Assembly (NCBI GenBank): GCA_037447655.1
Contig: JBBHKE010002943.1
Span: forward strand, 1-55,461
Direction of reading: 5' to 3'
Length of the DNA: 55,461 nt
Origin: Zygnema cylindricum
Lineage: Eukaryota; Streptophyta; Zygnematophyceae; Zygnematales; Zygnemataceae
The notes beneath the pieces are model-generated. The model was given only the letters and a program-made list of their open reading frames with translations, was not told where the DNA came from and ran no database searches. Within the stretch, counting starts at the first letter, position 1, and every line of letters begins with the position of its first letter. This document shows, piece by piece, positions 20,359-32,073 of this stretch. The position numbers and the translations under genes are program-made.

Positions 20359-21264
20359 ATAGTGCCCGGTTTCTTACAAAAATGACATAAACCTTTGGGA
20401 GCCCTTGGTTCGAACTCATCAGCCTGTTTTTTTCTGCTCCCTACCCCCATAGTTTTCGACTGGTTTCCGGGAATCTTTGTTCCTCTAATAGGTCGTTGTT
20501 GCCAAGGCTTGGCCACTCTTTCCTCCCCTTCGGATCTCAATCGTATTCTCTCGAACGAGAATCATCCCTACCACTGAGTTCCATATCCACCTTGAGTCCG
20601 ACAAGTCCTATACACGGTTGACTATGTTCTCGAACACATTAGGTAACTTCATAAGTAAACAATTAACCTTTTCATAATCACTAAAAACTTTTCCCTAACT
20701 CTCTAACTCCATGAAGAGTGTAGCAAGTTCATTGCAAAAATCCAACATATTTCCCCCTTTGTATACATACTCCTTAACTTTCAGATCAGCCAACTATTGT
20801 TGTTGAATCGTACCACTTCGGTAAATCTCTATGAGAGCCATCCAAAGATCGGATGCCCTCTCTACCTGCAAATGAGGACATGCAAGTCCTTGAGTGGGAT
20901 GGCGTAGGATGAAGTGCTTTGCCGCAATATTGTTGAAGTCCCAGGTTTCAGTATCATTCTCCTCGTTCCTCGGAATAAGTGACATGAATGCTAAACCAGT
21001 TGCTATAAGTGTGGTCGCCTCCTTCTCCTTTCCTTTGTCCACCACCTCTCCTTCCTTTGTTTCCTCCGTTGAAGGTGAATCCTCTTTCCTGGTGAATCTG
21101 CTTTCTTTAAACCCGGGAGGAATTCCAAGACTTGATGGACGCCTCAATCGTCCACTCAATATCCCCCAAAACCTTTTTTCGCATAGAGCTCCTATCATCA
21201 TATTTCCCAGTATATGAAGCTAGTTCCATTAAAGATTGGTACACTAGAGGGTGGGCCCATAACC
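20337..21264 (-). pseudogene. copia gag (element 2)
   Basis: The C-to-T change that turned the LTR end from CA to TA also creates a TAG (GAG TTT TAG) after the LTR-borne ATG. Only the ATG inside the primer-binding site (MGPPSSVPIFN) remains open. Further pieces are 21201-20794 (ETWDFNNIAAKHFILRH, WMALIEIYRSGTIQQQ) and 20540-20337 with the knuckle start GLCHFCKKPG, where a frameshift breaks CCHC. Confidence 0.75.
21250..21264 (-). other. half-tRNA primer-binding site of element 2
   Basis: GGTGGGCCCATAACC again, directly abutting the LTR edge (TAAAACTC) at 21265. Identical in all three family 1 and 2 junctions although neighbouring LTR positions have changed. Confidence 0.8.
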
Positions 21265-22309
21265 TAAAACTCTGAGACCTCCATAAGTCCTCAGAGTGGA
21301 CAGCTTCCAAAGAGCCTCTAGGATAACCCTGACCCCTTTGTGTTTCAGCAAGAATAACTGCCACCCCGGCAAACAAAAACTCTGACCACCTTCACTCCTG
21401 TGAAGGCAAGACTCCCTTGAGTGTATAGCAAAAAGAATCTCTGAATTTGCTCCCTTGAGCAATAAGTTATGGAGGGTCAAAGTTGACCTTTTGTACAGAA
21501 GCTCTCTGGGAGAGAGGGTCCTATCTACCATTTTTTTCTAAGTCCTATCTCTCTCACAAACTCTATCTACTGATGTACGGAACCAATCAGATTACAGTTC
21601 CGTACCCAAAATTACAGCTACCGGTGTACTTTATGTACGGACACTGTACGACATGCCAAAATGTCGACACATGTCAAATCCGGATTCGGTGCCATAATCT
21701 CCGGAGTTTCCACAATCCAACGGAATTTTGCCACGCGTCATCCGATGTGGCGATGGCCACAAACCGCCGAAATCTTCCTCCGCGATCTCGGCGCTAATCC
21801 CGGCCGTCCGATAAAATTCGGATTTAATCATAGCCGTAATAAATACATGCGCGATATTTGTTTCACTTACGAAACAAATGCGCGGTATTGATTTTGAGTC
21901 CATACCGTAATCCGTACTCTATATCTTACTGATCTATGTATCCCGTAATGTGTTATAGTTAAATGAATTATCGTACGAATAGACATATAATTAATTATCA
22001 AACTATATAGTACGTAACACTACTTCTAGACCTAACGGCTAAGGCTACCGGCTATTTCCTATCTGCCGGCCGGTAGGTACAGGGATCAAATCCTGCTGCG
22101 TAAAACTTTTAATTAAATAAATAAACCCTAATATTAAATTCCCGTAAACCTCAGGATAGCCAAGGTAGCCATGGCTCTAGCTTCCTCTCCAACTTATCAG
22201 TGACTTCGACAAGTTTGAGAGTTGGAGAGAGAAGTTAGAGATAGACTGCCTCGACTTCTATATTTCTTTTCATACCTAGAAAATATTAATAAAACCATTA
22301 GTTTCTACA
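21265..22309 (-). repeat. 5' LTR of element 2
   Basis: 1045 bp. Palindrome ATTTGTTTC-N6-GAAACAAAT at 21856-21879. The terminal CA on the element strand has become TA. Confidence 0.85.
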
Positions 22310-23389
22310 TGGCTGCCTAGGCTCTCTATAGAAGACAGGGGGTAAATTAGGTAGACTTACCAAAAGTTACTTGCCGGACCCAGGAATTGATCCTGGTACC
22401 TACCGTCCGTCAAATCCGCATTAGCCGTTAGCTCTAGCCGTTATGTCTAGAACAGATATTACGATATAGAGGGTTTGATAGATATATAAATCGTTATATG
22501 TAGATTAATCCGTTTAACGGCTAATAGATACTTAGTACATAGATACAGTTTAATTTAGTACGAAGTACGGTATGGGGACAGAACGGATACCGCGCATTTG
22601 TTTCGATATCGAAACAAATACCGCGCATTTGTTTCGATAGCGAAACAAATACCGCGCGTCGAATTTCAGCGGCTAGGATTATAGCCGGTTTTGATCGGAC
22701 AGCCACGATAGGCGCCGCGATCACGGAAAAGGCATTTTTGGCGTTTAACGGTTTTTGCCACGTCAGATAACACGTGGCGTGATAACATTGGACTACGGGA
22801 ATTCTGAAGATTACAGAAACTAATCCCGATTTGACACGTGTTGACATTTTGGCCATGTCGTAGAATGACCGTACATAAAGTACACCGGCACCTGTACTTT
22901 TCTATACAACACAGTAATTTGATTGGTGCCGTACTTCAGTAGATAGAGTTTTAGAGAGGGTATAGGACTTAGAAAATTTTGAGTAGGCAGTTGCCTCTCC
23001 CAGAAAGCACCCTGTATAAATGGCAAACTTTGGCCAGCCATAACTATCAATTTACTTGACCATTTTCAGTGATTCTTTTTGCTGCAGACTCAGGGGAGTT
23101 CAGGCTACACAAGGGTGTAGTCGGTAAGAGTTTTTATCTGCTAGGGTGGCTGCATTTCTAAGGGAAAGTCAAAGTGGGTGAATGTGTCCAAATCTCATAT
23201 TCTAACTTTGCATTCTGTGGGGAACTGAGCACACAGAAAGTGTTAGTTTACAGGGGTGAATCTATATTCGGGTTTTGACTGCCAAGGAATCAGTCACTTG
23301 GGTTTATATCAACTTGGAGTCGGCACTTCTAGATAAGCTTCTTTTTGGATCTGCTTACTCTGAGGGCCAATGGAGGTCTCAGAGTTTCA
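22310..23389 (+). mobile_element. family 2 LTR, plus orientation, lacking its first ~130 bp
   Basis: From TGGCTGCCTAGG to GAGTTTCA, matching 7024-5949 in inverse orientation. Palindromes at 22596-22619 and 22627-22650. No primer-binding site follows its right edge, so it is a 3' LTR or a solo LTR remnant. It overlaps in content with the piece at 9065-9395, which shows that at least two family 2 LTR copies were present. Confidence 0.75.
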
Positions 23390-23777
23390 TTTCACGCTTT
23401 TTGTTGCCATCCACTAACCACTCTGACATTTTCGTACACTTTTACAAATCTTATGTTTCGTCCACCTGTACATATTTTATCGTATACGTCGTACAAGTCA
23501 CTTTTTACCTTCGATGGTACAATTATGTGGTCACAATTTGCTGTCAGGTATTCTTTGAAGATTACCACAATCGTATCCATCTATTACGTGAACAAGTCAT
23601 AGTGTGCTACGCAAAAACAATGTCAAAAACTGACCCGACACAATGGAACGATAGCTCCAGTAAACGATTTTTTGACGTTTACTGAGATTGCCTAATGGAA
23701 CAACGTTGTTAACCCTAAATTAACCCTAGGTGTTAATTGCAAAAGAATGTTGGCCGGAAAATCACATCAAGTTCCAT

Positions 23778-24033
23778 AAATATATCATCTTCGCCGCCAT
23801 CCAGTGGCAGTTATCGTCTATTTAGTTCGTTAGGGTTGTGGTTAGTCATGTAATGTAGGTTTCTTCCCTTTCGTCTTTGGTATACTTTATTAATTTTGGT
23901 GGTTAGAAATATATCATTTTCGCGGCAGCCAGTGGCAGTAATCCTCTATTTATTTCGTTAGGGTTGTGGTTAGTCATGTAATGTAGGTTTTTTCCCTTTC
24001 GTCTTTGGTATATCTTATTAGTTTTGGTGGTTA
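23778..24033. repeat. 129 bp tandem duplication
   Basis: Units begin AAATATATCATCTTCGCC at 23778 and AAATATATCATTTTCGCG at 23907, both ending in TTTTGGTGGTTA. No coding function. The rest of 23390-24363 shows nothing recognisable. Confidence 0.85.
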
Positions 24034-24363
24034 ATTGCTTTAGTTAGCGCTTATTTTATTGTTTGTTCTCTATGCCTTATTCTCTCTTAGCTCTTATAAT
24101 TTTCAAATGTTTTTTTTCTTTTCTCCAACCCTTCCGTACCTTGATGCCTTTTCCATCTCAAGCTTTTCAATAAAGTTACATTTCACTTTCATAGGTATAA
24201 ACCACGTACGAGCCATGAGAGACTAAACAATACTCCATTACCTACCTCAACAATCAAGGGGTATCCGCGAAGGACGTTAGTACTATGGAATAGGTAAGCG
24301 TGTTAACGTATCACAAGTATGAGCTTCCTCTATTTTTAGTAACTATCATTAAAGTGTCAAACC

Positions 24364-25968
24364 GACCTTCTCACATGTCACATTTCTTTTTCGTGTCCAA
24401 AATTTGTATTTGATAGCATAACCAACCTAAGTCGCAATAACCCACTCTAAGTGACCCACGACCTCTCCAGTCCTTTTTGTACTTCATAGTCGTAAGCCTT
24501 GTCAATTGTTTCTTGATAAGGTAATTTCTAAGCACCTTTGCTCAAACGTGCCCAAAAAGAAACGATAGTTTCTAGCATATTTTAGATGGATTAAATAAAA
24601 TAAAGTAGTCATATATGGAAGTGGAATAAATAATAATTACCATCACAAAAAAATAAATAATACAGTACGTTGAAAGTCCATAATTTTTCATTGGATGGTG
24701 TTTTTTCCGATAAGTAAAATACAAAGTCTTTCTCCTTGTACATAAATATTTAACAATAAGTCAAATTCATACCTTAGTCAAATTTATATCGTATGAAAAC
24801 TAGTATAAAAATAAATATAACAAACACAAAAAAACTATGCTAATCAAGTGACACCAACAAAAAGTTGCAAAGGTACCAAAATTACGATAGACATTAATAA
24901 TCAAACCTTCTCACATGTCACATTTATTTTTCGTGTCCAAAATTTGTGTTTGATAGCATAACCAACCTAAGTCGCAATAACCCATTCTAAGTGACCCACG
25001 ACCTCTCCAATCCCCTTTGTACTTCGTAGTCATAGTTTGTCAATTGTTTCTTGATAAGGTAAATTTTAAGCATCTTTGCTCAAACGTGCCCAAAAAGAAA
25101 CGATAGTTTCTAACATATTTTAGATGGTTTAAATAAGAAATAAAGTAGTCATCTAGAGAAGCGCCATAAATAATAATTACCATCACAAAAAAAAAATATA
25201 CAGATTCCATAATTTTTCATTGGAAGGTGTTTTCCGATCAGTAAAATACAAAGTCCTTCTCCTTGTTCATAAATATTTAACAATAAGTCAAATTCATACC
25301 TTAGTCAAATTTTTATCGTATGAAAACTAGTATAAAATTAAATATAACAAACACAAAAAAACTATGCTAATCAAGTGACACCAACAAAAAATTGCAAAGG
25401 TACCAAAATTACGATAGACAAGAAAAATCAAACCTTCTCACATGTCACATTTCTTTTTCGTGTCCAAAATTTGTGTTTGATAGCATAACCAACCTAAGTC
25501 GTAATAACCCACTCTAAGTGACCCACGACCTCTCCAATCCCTTTTGTACTTTGTAGTCGTAAGCCTTGTCAATTGTTTCTTGATAAGGTAATTTATATGC
25601 ACCTTTGCTCAAACGTGCCCAAAAAAAGCAATAGTTTCTAACACATTTCAGATGGATGAAATAAAAAATAAAGTAGTCATGTATGGAAGCGAAATAAATA
25701 ATAATTACCATCACAAGAAAAAATAATACAGTACGTTGAAAGTCCATAATTTTTTATTGGAAGGTGTTTTCTGATAAGTTCAATACAAAGTCTTTCTCCT
25801 TGTACATAAAGATTTAACAATAAGTCAAATTGATACCTTATGCAAATTTATATCGTTTGAAAACTAATATAAAAATAAATATAAAAAGCACAAAAAAACT
25901 ATGCTAATGAGGTGACACCAACAAAAAATTGCAAAGGTACCAAAATTGCGATAGACATTAAAAATTCT
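24364..25968. repeat. ~535 bp tandem repeat, three copies
   Basis: Units begin ACCTTCTCACATGTCACATT at about 24365, 24905 and 25432, and each ends in ACCAAAATTACGATAGACAT or a close variant. Copies differ by point changes and short indels. AT-rich and without a conserved open frame: the frame at 25514-25747 is not kept in the other units. It could be a fragment of a satellite array or a local duplication. Confidence 0.85.
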
Positions 25969-26917
25969 AACTTTGACAAACATAAACTGAAACAAAAGCT
26001 TATAAAGCGAACCCGTTACAAGGTTGAGGGTCCACAAAAGCGCCATATCGTATGGTTCCCCATTTGCCAGTGTACCCATCAATTGGTAATTTATTGGAGC
26101 CAAGAAATTGTAAGTGATGATGGTTAATATTCAACAATCCACGTTGAGTCTAAACTTAGTGTGCCTATGTCATTAGTCAATGCATGTTTTATGTCGATCG
26201 GAAGCCTCATCATGCCTCCATCAAGACAATAAAATTTAGAAGTAGGCATTTAGTGTTCAATTATTTGCACACATTAAGTTTATGAATGTCTTATGGTTGT
26301 GATGCTTTTTTTTTTAGGGACGCCTCGTGACAAATAATAATTAGAAAGTCTCTGATGGAAGCATTAGAAGGTGAATTAGCCCGAAGCAATAAACTTTACA
26401 GTTCTTAGTCGTTGGAATAGTTATCATTTCGTTTCTTGGTGTTGGATCCAAATTTGAGACAAATGCAAAAATGCATCAACTTTAGAGAACTAAGAAATGG
26501 ACTATACTCCTTTATGGAAGTATCATGGAGGGAGAAAGGATAGACCAATAGGGCTGAACCATGGGATATGGTAGCAGAGCTTACTAGCCCCTATTAGGAC
26601 CACGGGCAAACTATACTATGTACTTGTTGAGGACAAAGCACGAGAACACCGCTGTGGGCTCAACACATATGTATTTAGAATAAGTAATTTTTAATGTTGA
26701 ATCATGAGTTCATTTCTTTTTCTTTAGGCAAGATGCTCAATTTGTATATTTTTAGTATTGTCCATTGACGTTACTGGAGTGAATTGCTAATAATAGCCTT
26801 TCAATTTACATATATTTTAGCCTAATAATGTAACTATGATATTCGACTAAAACATACAACTTTATTTAGGATTTCCAATTAAACGTTCCTGCAATATTTT
26901 CAATTTGAAATCGCGTA
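25969..26917. other. no gene or repeat recognised
   Basis: AT-rich sequence with short open frames only, no domain-like translation and no clear inverted or direct repeats. Confidence 0.45.
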
Positions 26918-26920
26918 TTA

Positions 26921-27400
26921 GGGTAACCTTCCATCAGGCGTTCGTAGTAATCGTACGGTCATGTTTACTGGCAATAATATTTGTAACACCTTTCCATCAG
27001 GTTGTGCAACTGACCCAAAAAATGCTTAAGTGTTAGATTGCGATTGTTACCACGTAGGATCTTGTTGAGCCGCCCGGGATTTTAAAGATTTGAAAAGTAC
27101 AAAATCTCAACTGCGTATTTGTACGAACGGACGCATATTAAAATATCTAGTAGCGTCACGCTAATGTACAATCTGTACGTCCTTGTATTTGTCGTTGTAT
27201 CAACGGTCACGAAAACCATTGCAAATTGAAAATTCCTACAAATGTCTATGAATGTACCATTTGTACGTTCATGTATTGTCGCTGTACCAGCAGAGGGGTG
27301 ATAAGATGTCCCACAACCAAGATTTTGTTGTCGAACAAGGTGGCTTTGATGTCAAAATGTACGCGCCATTTGCCACATGTAAGTTTATAACTTCACGTCT
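26921..27400. mobile_element. TIR element of the GGGTAACC family, cut by a copia element
   Basis: GGGTAACCTTCCATCAGGCG follows TTA at 26918-26920 and the sequence tracks the first ~480 bp of the 2624-3405 element. It stops at CTTCACGTCT (27400), where the truncated LTR of the family A copia element begins. The right half is missing. Confidence 0.65.
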
Positions 27401-27657
27401 TTGGTCCAGTCTTTTGACCGTCGGTCCAGTCTTTCTTTTGTCTTATATACATTTATTAGAATCTAGACTAAGGCCCTTTGTTACAGTGTAGCGTAGAACG
27501 TTTAGACTCCACAGTAATTAGCACTGTATATTTTTTGTATATAAGTGACTCTTCTCACTTAATGAAATCATACCAAATACAAACCAATTCCTCTCTCCAT
27601 TGCATTGATCTTTCTCTTGTGTACAATTTCATGGCTTCCGCCAATCCACCTCGAATA
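27401..27657 (+). repeat. 5' LTR of family A element, first ~230 bp missing
   Basis: Matches 33871-34127 of the 3' LTR, including TATATA at 27443-27448 and the gag start codon at 27631. It lacks the part from TGTTAAGG onward, so the left end was lost where it joins the inverted-repeat element. Confidence 0.8.
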
Positions 27658-28390
27658 GGTTATGGGCCTAGCCATGCCACTTCTAATAGTATCCAGAAGT
27701 TTGATGGCCAAAACTTTTATGATTGGTCATTTTGAGCCATGCATTTTTTCAAACACGAGAAGATTTGGGACCATATAATAGGAATTTCAAAACTTCCTAT
27801 CCTTTCCTCTACTGATACATCAGCAGAAAAAGTTACCAAAGAGTTTGCAATCGCTACATGGAAACAAAAGGATGAGGATGCGCTCGCTCGTCTAGTGATA
27901 TCACTTACTACCGAGCGCACTCGTCTTATTCGCGGCGCCTCCTCTTCCGCCGAGGCTTGGAGTCGTCTTCAAGCAGCTTACATTCAAACCGGATGGGCCG
28001 CTCGCCAAATTCAAAAACGAGCGTTTCTTAACTCCATGAAAAAGTCGTCGGAATCTATGCAGGATTGGATTAGCACAATCGAATTGTCGGCCGGAAAATG
28101 CACCATGATAGGCGTGCATCTTTCCGACGAGGACCTCTCTTCAACCCTTTTGGGAGGACTCCCTGAAAACTTTTCCCTTTTCATTTCCTCGTTTGACAAT
28201 CTAGACCAATCCATTCCCTTTCACTCACTTTGTAGCAAACTTTTGCATGAAGAGACAAAACTTCTCTCTTTTTCTGCTCCAAATCTCTCTAATGCAAATG
28301 CCTTTATTGCCGAAAATCAAAAGACTAACTCTGGGGGGGTGCAGCGTTTGTTTTGCGCCTACTGCAAAACAAAAGGACATTCCGTTGATG
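27631..28390 (+). pseudogene. copia gag (family A), start codon inside the LTR
   Basis: The ATG at 27631 lies 27 nt inside the LTR, and the frame reads MASANPPRIGYGPSH across the primer-binding site into QKFDGQNFYDWSF, the usual copia Gag start. A TGA at 27733 then interrupts it. The rest (27739-28390) is open and includes WKQKDEDALARLVISL, ASSSAEAWSRLQAAY and SDEDLSSTLLGGLPENF. The zinc knuckle reads CAYCKTKGHSVDDR: the fourth ligand Cys is Arg. Confidence 0.8.
27658..27672 (+). other. half-tRNA primer-binding site of family A
   Basis: GGTTATGGGCC at the LTR edge matches 11 consecutive nt complementary to the anticodon loop of plant initiator tRNA-Met; the next base differs. The LTR edge is placed here because the 5' and 3' copies diverge exactly at this point (AATA then GGTT versus AATA then CTTG). 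Confidence 0.7.
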
Positions 28391-28404
28391 ACCGTCGAAA
28401 ATAG

Positions 28405-31400
28405 GCGAGGAGGAAAGCAGCCGAGGCTTCCAATCCCCATAAAACTGGAGGGAATGCCAACGCTGCTCATGTCAACCCACCTGTTCTTCCCACCCCCTCA
28501 CTCCCTCCACACATTTCTTTCCCTCCAAATTTTCCTTATCCTCACCATTATTCCCCTTCTCTATCCCTTCCACAATCTTCTAATGCCGCAGCGCACTATG
28601 CCTCTTCAAACTTCGTTAACCTCCCTTGGTCGACCGCTTTCTCCCCACATTTTTCCTCTAATTATCCCACTCTAGTAGCTTCACCTTTTGTCCTCCCTCC
28701 CTCACCAGAATTTGGATATGGCAATGTTGCCCATCATATCCAAAATTCTGTCACTCAGGATACTCAATTTCCACAAGGGTATGCTTTTCTATCTCAAACC
28801 CTTGTCGATTGGCTAATAGATATTGGTGCAAGTCACCACCTTTCACCAAGATCTATTTGGTTCACTCACCTTTCTCCTCTATCATCTCCTATGCAGAATC
28901 GTTTAGGCGACGACCGCATTCTGTTGGCTACTCATTCTGGCAACGTCAACGTCCCCAATGTGTCTATTCACATTCGGAACGTACTCTTTGTTCATGGTCT
29001 AGCTAGGAATTTATTTTCTGTCAAAGTCGCCACTTCTGACGGCTTAAAAGCTGAATTTAATAATGATAGAGTAACATTTTTTTATAGGAAAGACAATAGT
29101 ACTGTAGGTTTTGGAGTAGCACGAGATTTTATGTACGTCCTACAATCCTATAGTTCGCCAAAGATATTTGCTTTAAGTGCTAGCGTCGAAAGTTTTCCAC
29201 TTTGGCATTTAAGATATGGTCATTTAAATAGCGAAAGTTTGAGAACTTTGCCAAATCTTGTAACTGGACTAAATTCATTCTCTAACAAATCTTCGGATTT
29301 TTGTCACGGTTGCGTGCAAGGAAAAATGTCGCGTCACTCATTTCCCACTAGCATTACCGTCATCACTGAACCACTTGCACTTGTACATACGGACGTGTGT
29401 GGACCCATGCGCACGCGTAGCTACAGTGGATCTGTTTATTTTGTCACTTTCATTGACCACGCCACTCGTTTTTCACACGTGTATCCAATCTGTCATAAAT
29501 CTGACGCTTTTGCCCGATTTCAGGAATTTAAGGCGATGGCAGAAAATTTTCACAACAAACGAATCAAAGTCTTGCGCAGTGACAACAGTGGAAAATTTTT
29601 TTCCAACCAATTTTCTGAATTTCTCATGCAACATGGAATCTCACGTCATTTAACGGCGCCTCGGACGCCACAACAAAACGGCATTGCAGAAAGGTACAAT
29701 CGAACATTACATGACATGTCACGCTCTATGCTGTACTTTGCGAATTTGCCTTATGAATTTTGGGTAGAGGCTGTTGTTTGCGCAAATTACTTACGCAATC
29801 TTTGTCCCACTAACGCTTTACCACAATCTACTCCAATGGAAGCATGGTCCTCTGTCAAACCAGATATACGCCACCTTAAAATTTTTGGTTGTGATGCGTG
29901 GTACAAAGACTTGCTCCAATCGGACGGCAAATTGGGCGCTCGCGCATTTCGTGGCATTTTCGTTGGGTACGCTCCAAATTCCAAAGCGTACCGCATTTGG
30001 AGTCCTTCTCAGCATCGCGTCATCACCACCAGAGAAGTAATTTTCAACGAAACGCCACTTCTCCAAACCTTGCCTCGTATGCCCTTCCCTTCCCCTATTC
30101 CCCCATTATCCGAATTTCCTTTGATCACCCTCTATGACCCTCTTCCCCCAAACCTTCCCCTTCAATCTCTTCAGCCATCTGAATTCACCTACCTTACACC
30201 TTCCCACCCCTCTCCTCTTAGTCCTCCTATATTTTCCCCCTCATCATCTTCAAGTCTCCCTCCTCCTCCATCTTCTCCTACCCCCCTTATTTTCCCGGCT
30301 GCTCCCATCACTCCTGCCAGCCACTCAGTTGCCCTTCCTCTTCATCTTGTCACAAATTCTGAAGATAATTCCTCCTCTCCCCCTCTTTCCCAAGGTGATC
30401 CTGTTTTTAACAATCTTTCTCCCACAATTTTTTCCCACTCACCTCTTCTTGGGGCTTTTGCTCCTCTTGAGCCTTCACTTCCCGATCCTGAGCCTTCCCC
30501 TCTTCCTGATCCCTCTCCTTTACCTCGCCGAAACCCCGCACGCTCTAGAGTTCCCCCCTCTCGGCTTATTACTTCCATAGGCCACGCCTCTCTAGCTTAC
30601 GCTTACTCGGCTGGGGCCTCTGCCTCTCTTATATCAGCCCCTCTCTCTCTCAAGGCTGCCCTAAAACGACCTGATGCCTCCCTTTGGAAAACTGCCGCTG
30701 ATGCTGAATTCACTGCCTTACTTTCCAACAAAACATGGAATCTTGTTCCCCTTCCCCCTGGAAGAAAGGCAATTTGTTCGAAATGGGTTTTCCGTGTTAA
30801 ACAAAAAGCGGATGGATCTGTGGACAAATACAAAGCTCGCTTAGTGACGAATGACTTTTCCCAAATCGAAGGTATAGATTTCACTAAAACCTTTGCTCCT
30901 GTTGCCCGGTTGACATCTATCCGCACTTTACTTGCTTTAGCTGCTGAACATGATTTCCATGTTTATCAGATGGATGTTAAAAATGCCTTCTTAAATGGGA
31001 TCTTGTCCGAGGACATTTACATGCATCAGCCTGAAGGCTATATTTCCTCTGGATCTGAACATCTGGTTTGCCATCTCATGAAAACAATCTATGGATTAAA
31101 GCAATCCCCTCGTGTTTGGAACCATACAATAGATGCCATTATACGGAAAGAAGGATTTACCTGAATTGATGCCGATTTTAGCATTTACTCTCGTGGCTCT
31201 GGCTCCTCTTTGATCATTGTTGCCATCTTTGTTGACGATCTTCTTCTTGTTGGTCCTTCCCTCTCTGAAATCTCCACTGTCAAATCTCTCCTTCAGACCC
31301 ATTTTGACATGGCCAATCTAGGTGAGCTCACTTATTATTTGGGCATACAAGTTTCTCGTAATCGCTCGACTCGCACCCTCTCTCTCTCTCAGGAGACCTT

Positions 31401-32073
31401 TATCTCTGATCTTTTGGAACGCTTTGGCATGGCAGAGTGCTCCTCCCTTTCCACTCCTTTAGATGCCAATGCCCCTCTCCTCCTTTCCACTGACTCTCTT
31501 CTCTCCCCCTCCCTCCATGCCACTTACTGCTCGATGGTCGGGGCCCTTATGTACGCCATGCAGGCCACCCGCCTTAACATTGCCACAGCTGTCACTAAAC
31601 TTAGTCATTTCCTTCAACGCCCTTCTCCTGATCATCTTGTCGCAGTCAAACGTGTCTTTCGTTATCTACAAGGCACTAAAACTCTTTGTCTCACATATTC
31701 TTCTTCTGGCTCCAGTGCTCTTACGGGTTTTGTTGATTCAGATTGGGCACAAGATGAGCTTTCCCGCCATTCCACCACTGGCTCGTGTTTTTTTTTGGGC
31801 AATGGTCTTATCTCTTGGTCATGCAGAAAGCAACCTACCACGACATGCTCCAGCACTGAGGCGGAATATATGGCCGCTTGTCACGCCGCCAAAGAAGCTG
31901 TCAGGCTTCAGACTCTACTTTCAAATCTTGGGTTTCCCCCTTCAGCCCCTACTCCTATCTTTTCCGATTCCCAGGGAGCTCTTGCTTTGATCCGCAATCC
32001 TGTTCACCACAAGCGAACGAAGCACATCGACATTCAGTATCATTACTCTCGGGAGCGGGTGGAAGATAGCACT
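28405..32073 (+). pseudogene. copia pol (family A)
   Basis: Protease (28810-28835) reads WLIDIGASHH, where the catalytic D-S-G has become D-I-G. The integrase zinc region is WHLRYGHLNSESL...CHGCVQGK. The core has HTDVCGP, LRSDNSGKF and QQNGIAERYNRT, so all three acidic residues are present. A Pro/Ser-rich linker follows (~30080-30560). Reverse transcriptase has KWVFRVKQKADG, QMDVKNAFLNG, YGLKQSPRVW, a TGA at 31162, then IFVDDLLLVG. RNase H has FVDSDWAQD, SSTEAEYMA, SDSQGALALI. The frame breaks off at 32073 and resumes in the same phase at 33458. Confidence 0.85.

Larger units (their letters stand above)
15849..22309 (-). mobile_element. family 1 Ty1/copia retrotransposon, full-length but decayed (element 2)
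   Basis: 6461 bp with LTRs at 15849-16902 and 21265-22309, polypurine tract and half-tRNA-Met primer-binding site as in element 1, and the same domain order. The flanks AGATA (left) and TGGCT (right) do not match, so there is no target duplication; the two ends probably come from different insertions joined by recombination. The protease triplet is intact, but gag, integrase and reverse transcriptase carry frameshifts. Confidence 0.9.

Noticed and set aside
30134-30580. 148-codon Leu/Pro-rich plus-strand open frame
   Set aside because: Shadow of the Pro/Ser-rich linker of the family A pol polyprotein in another frame.
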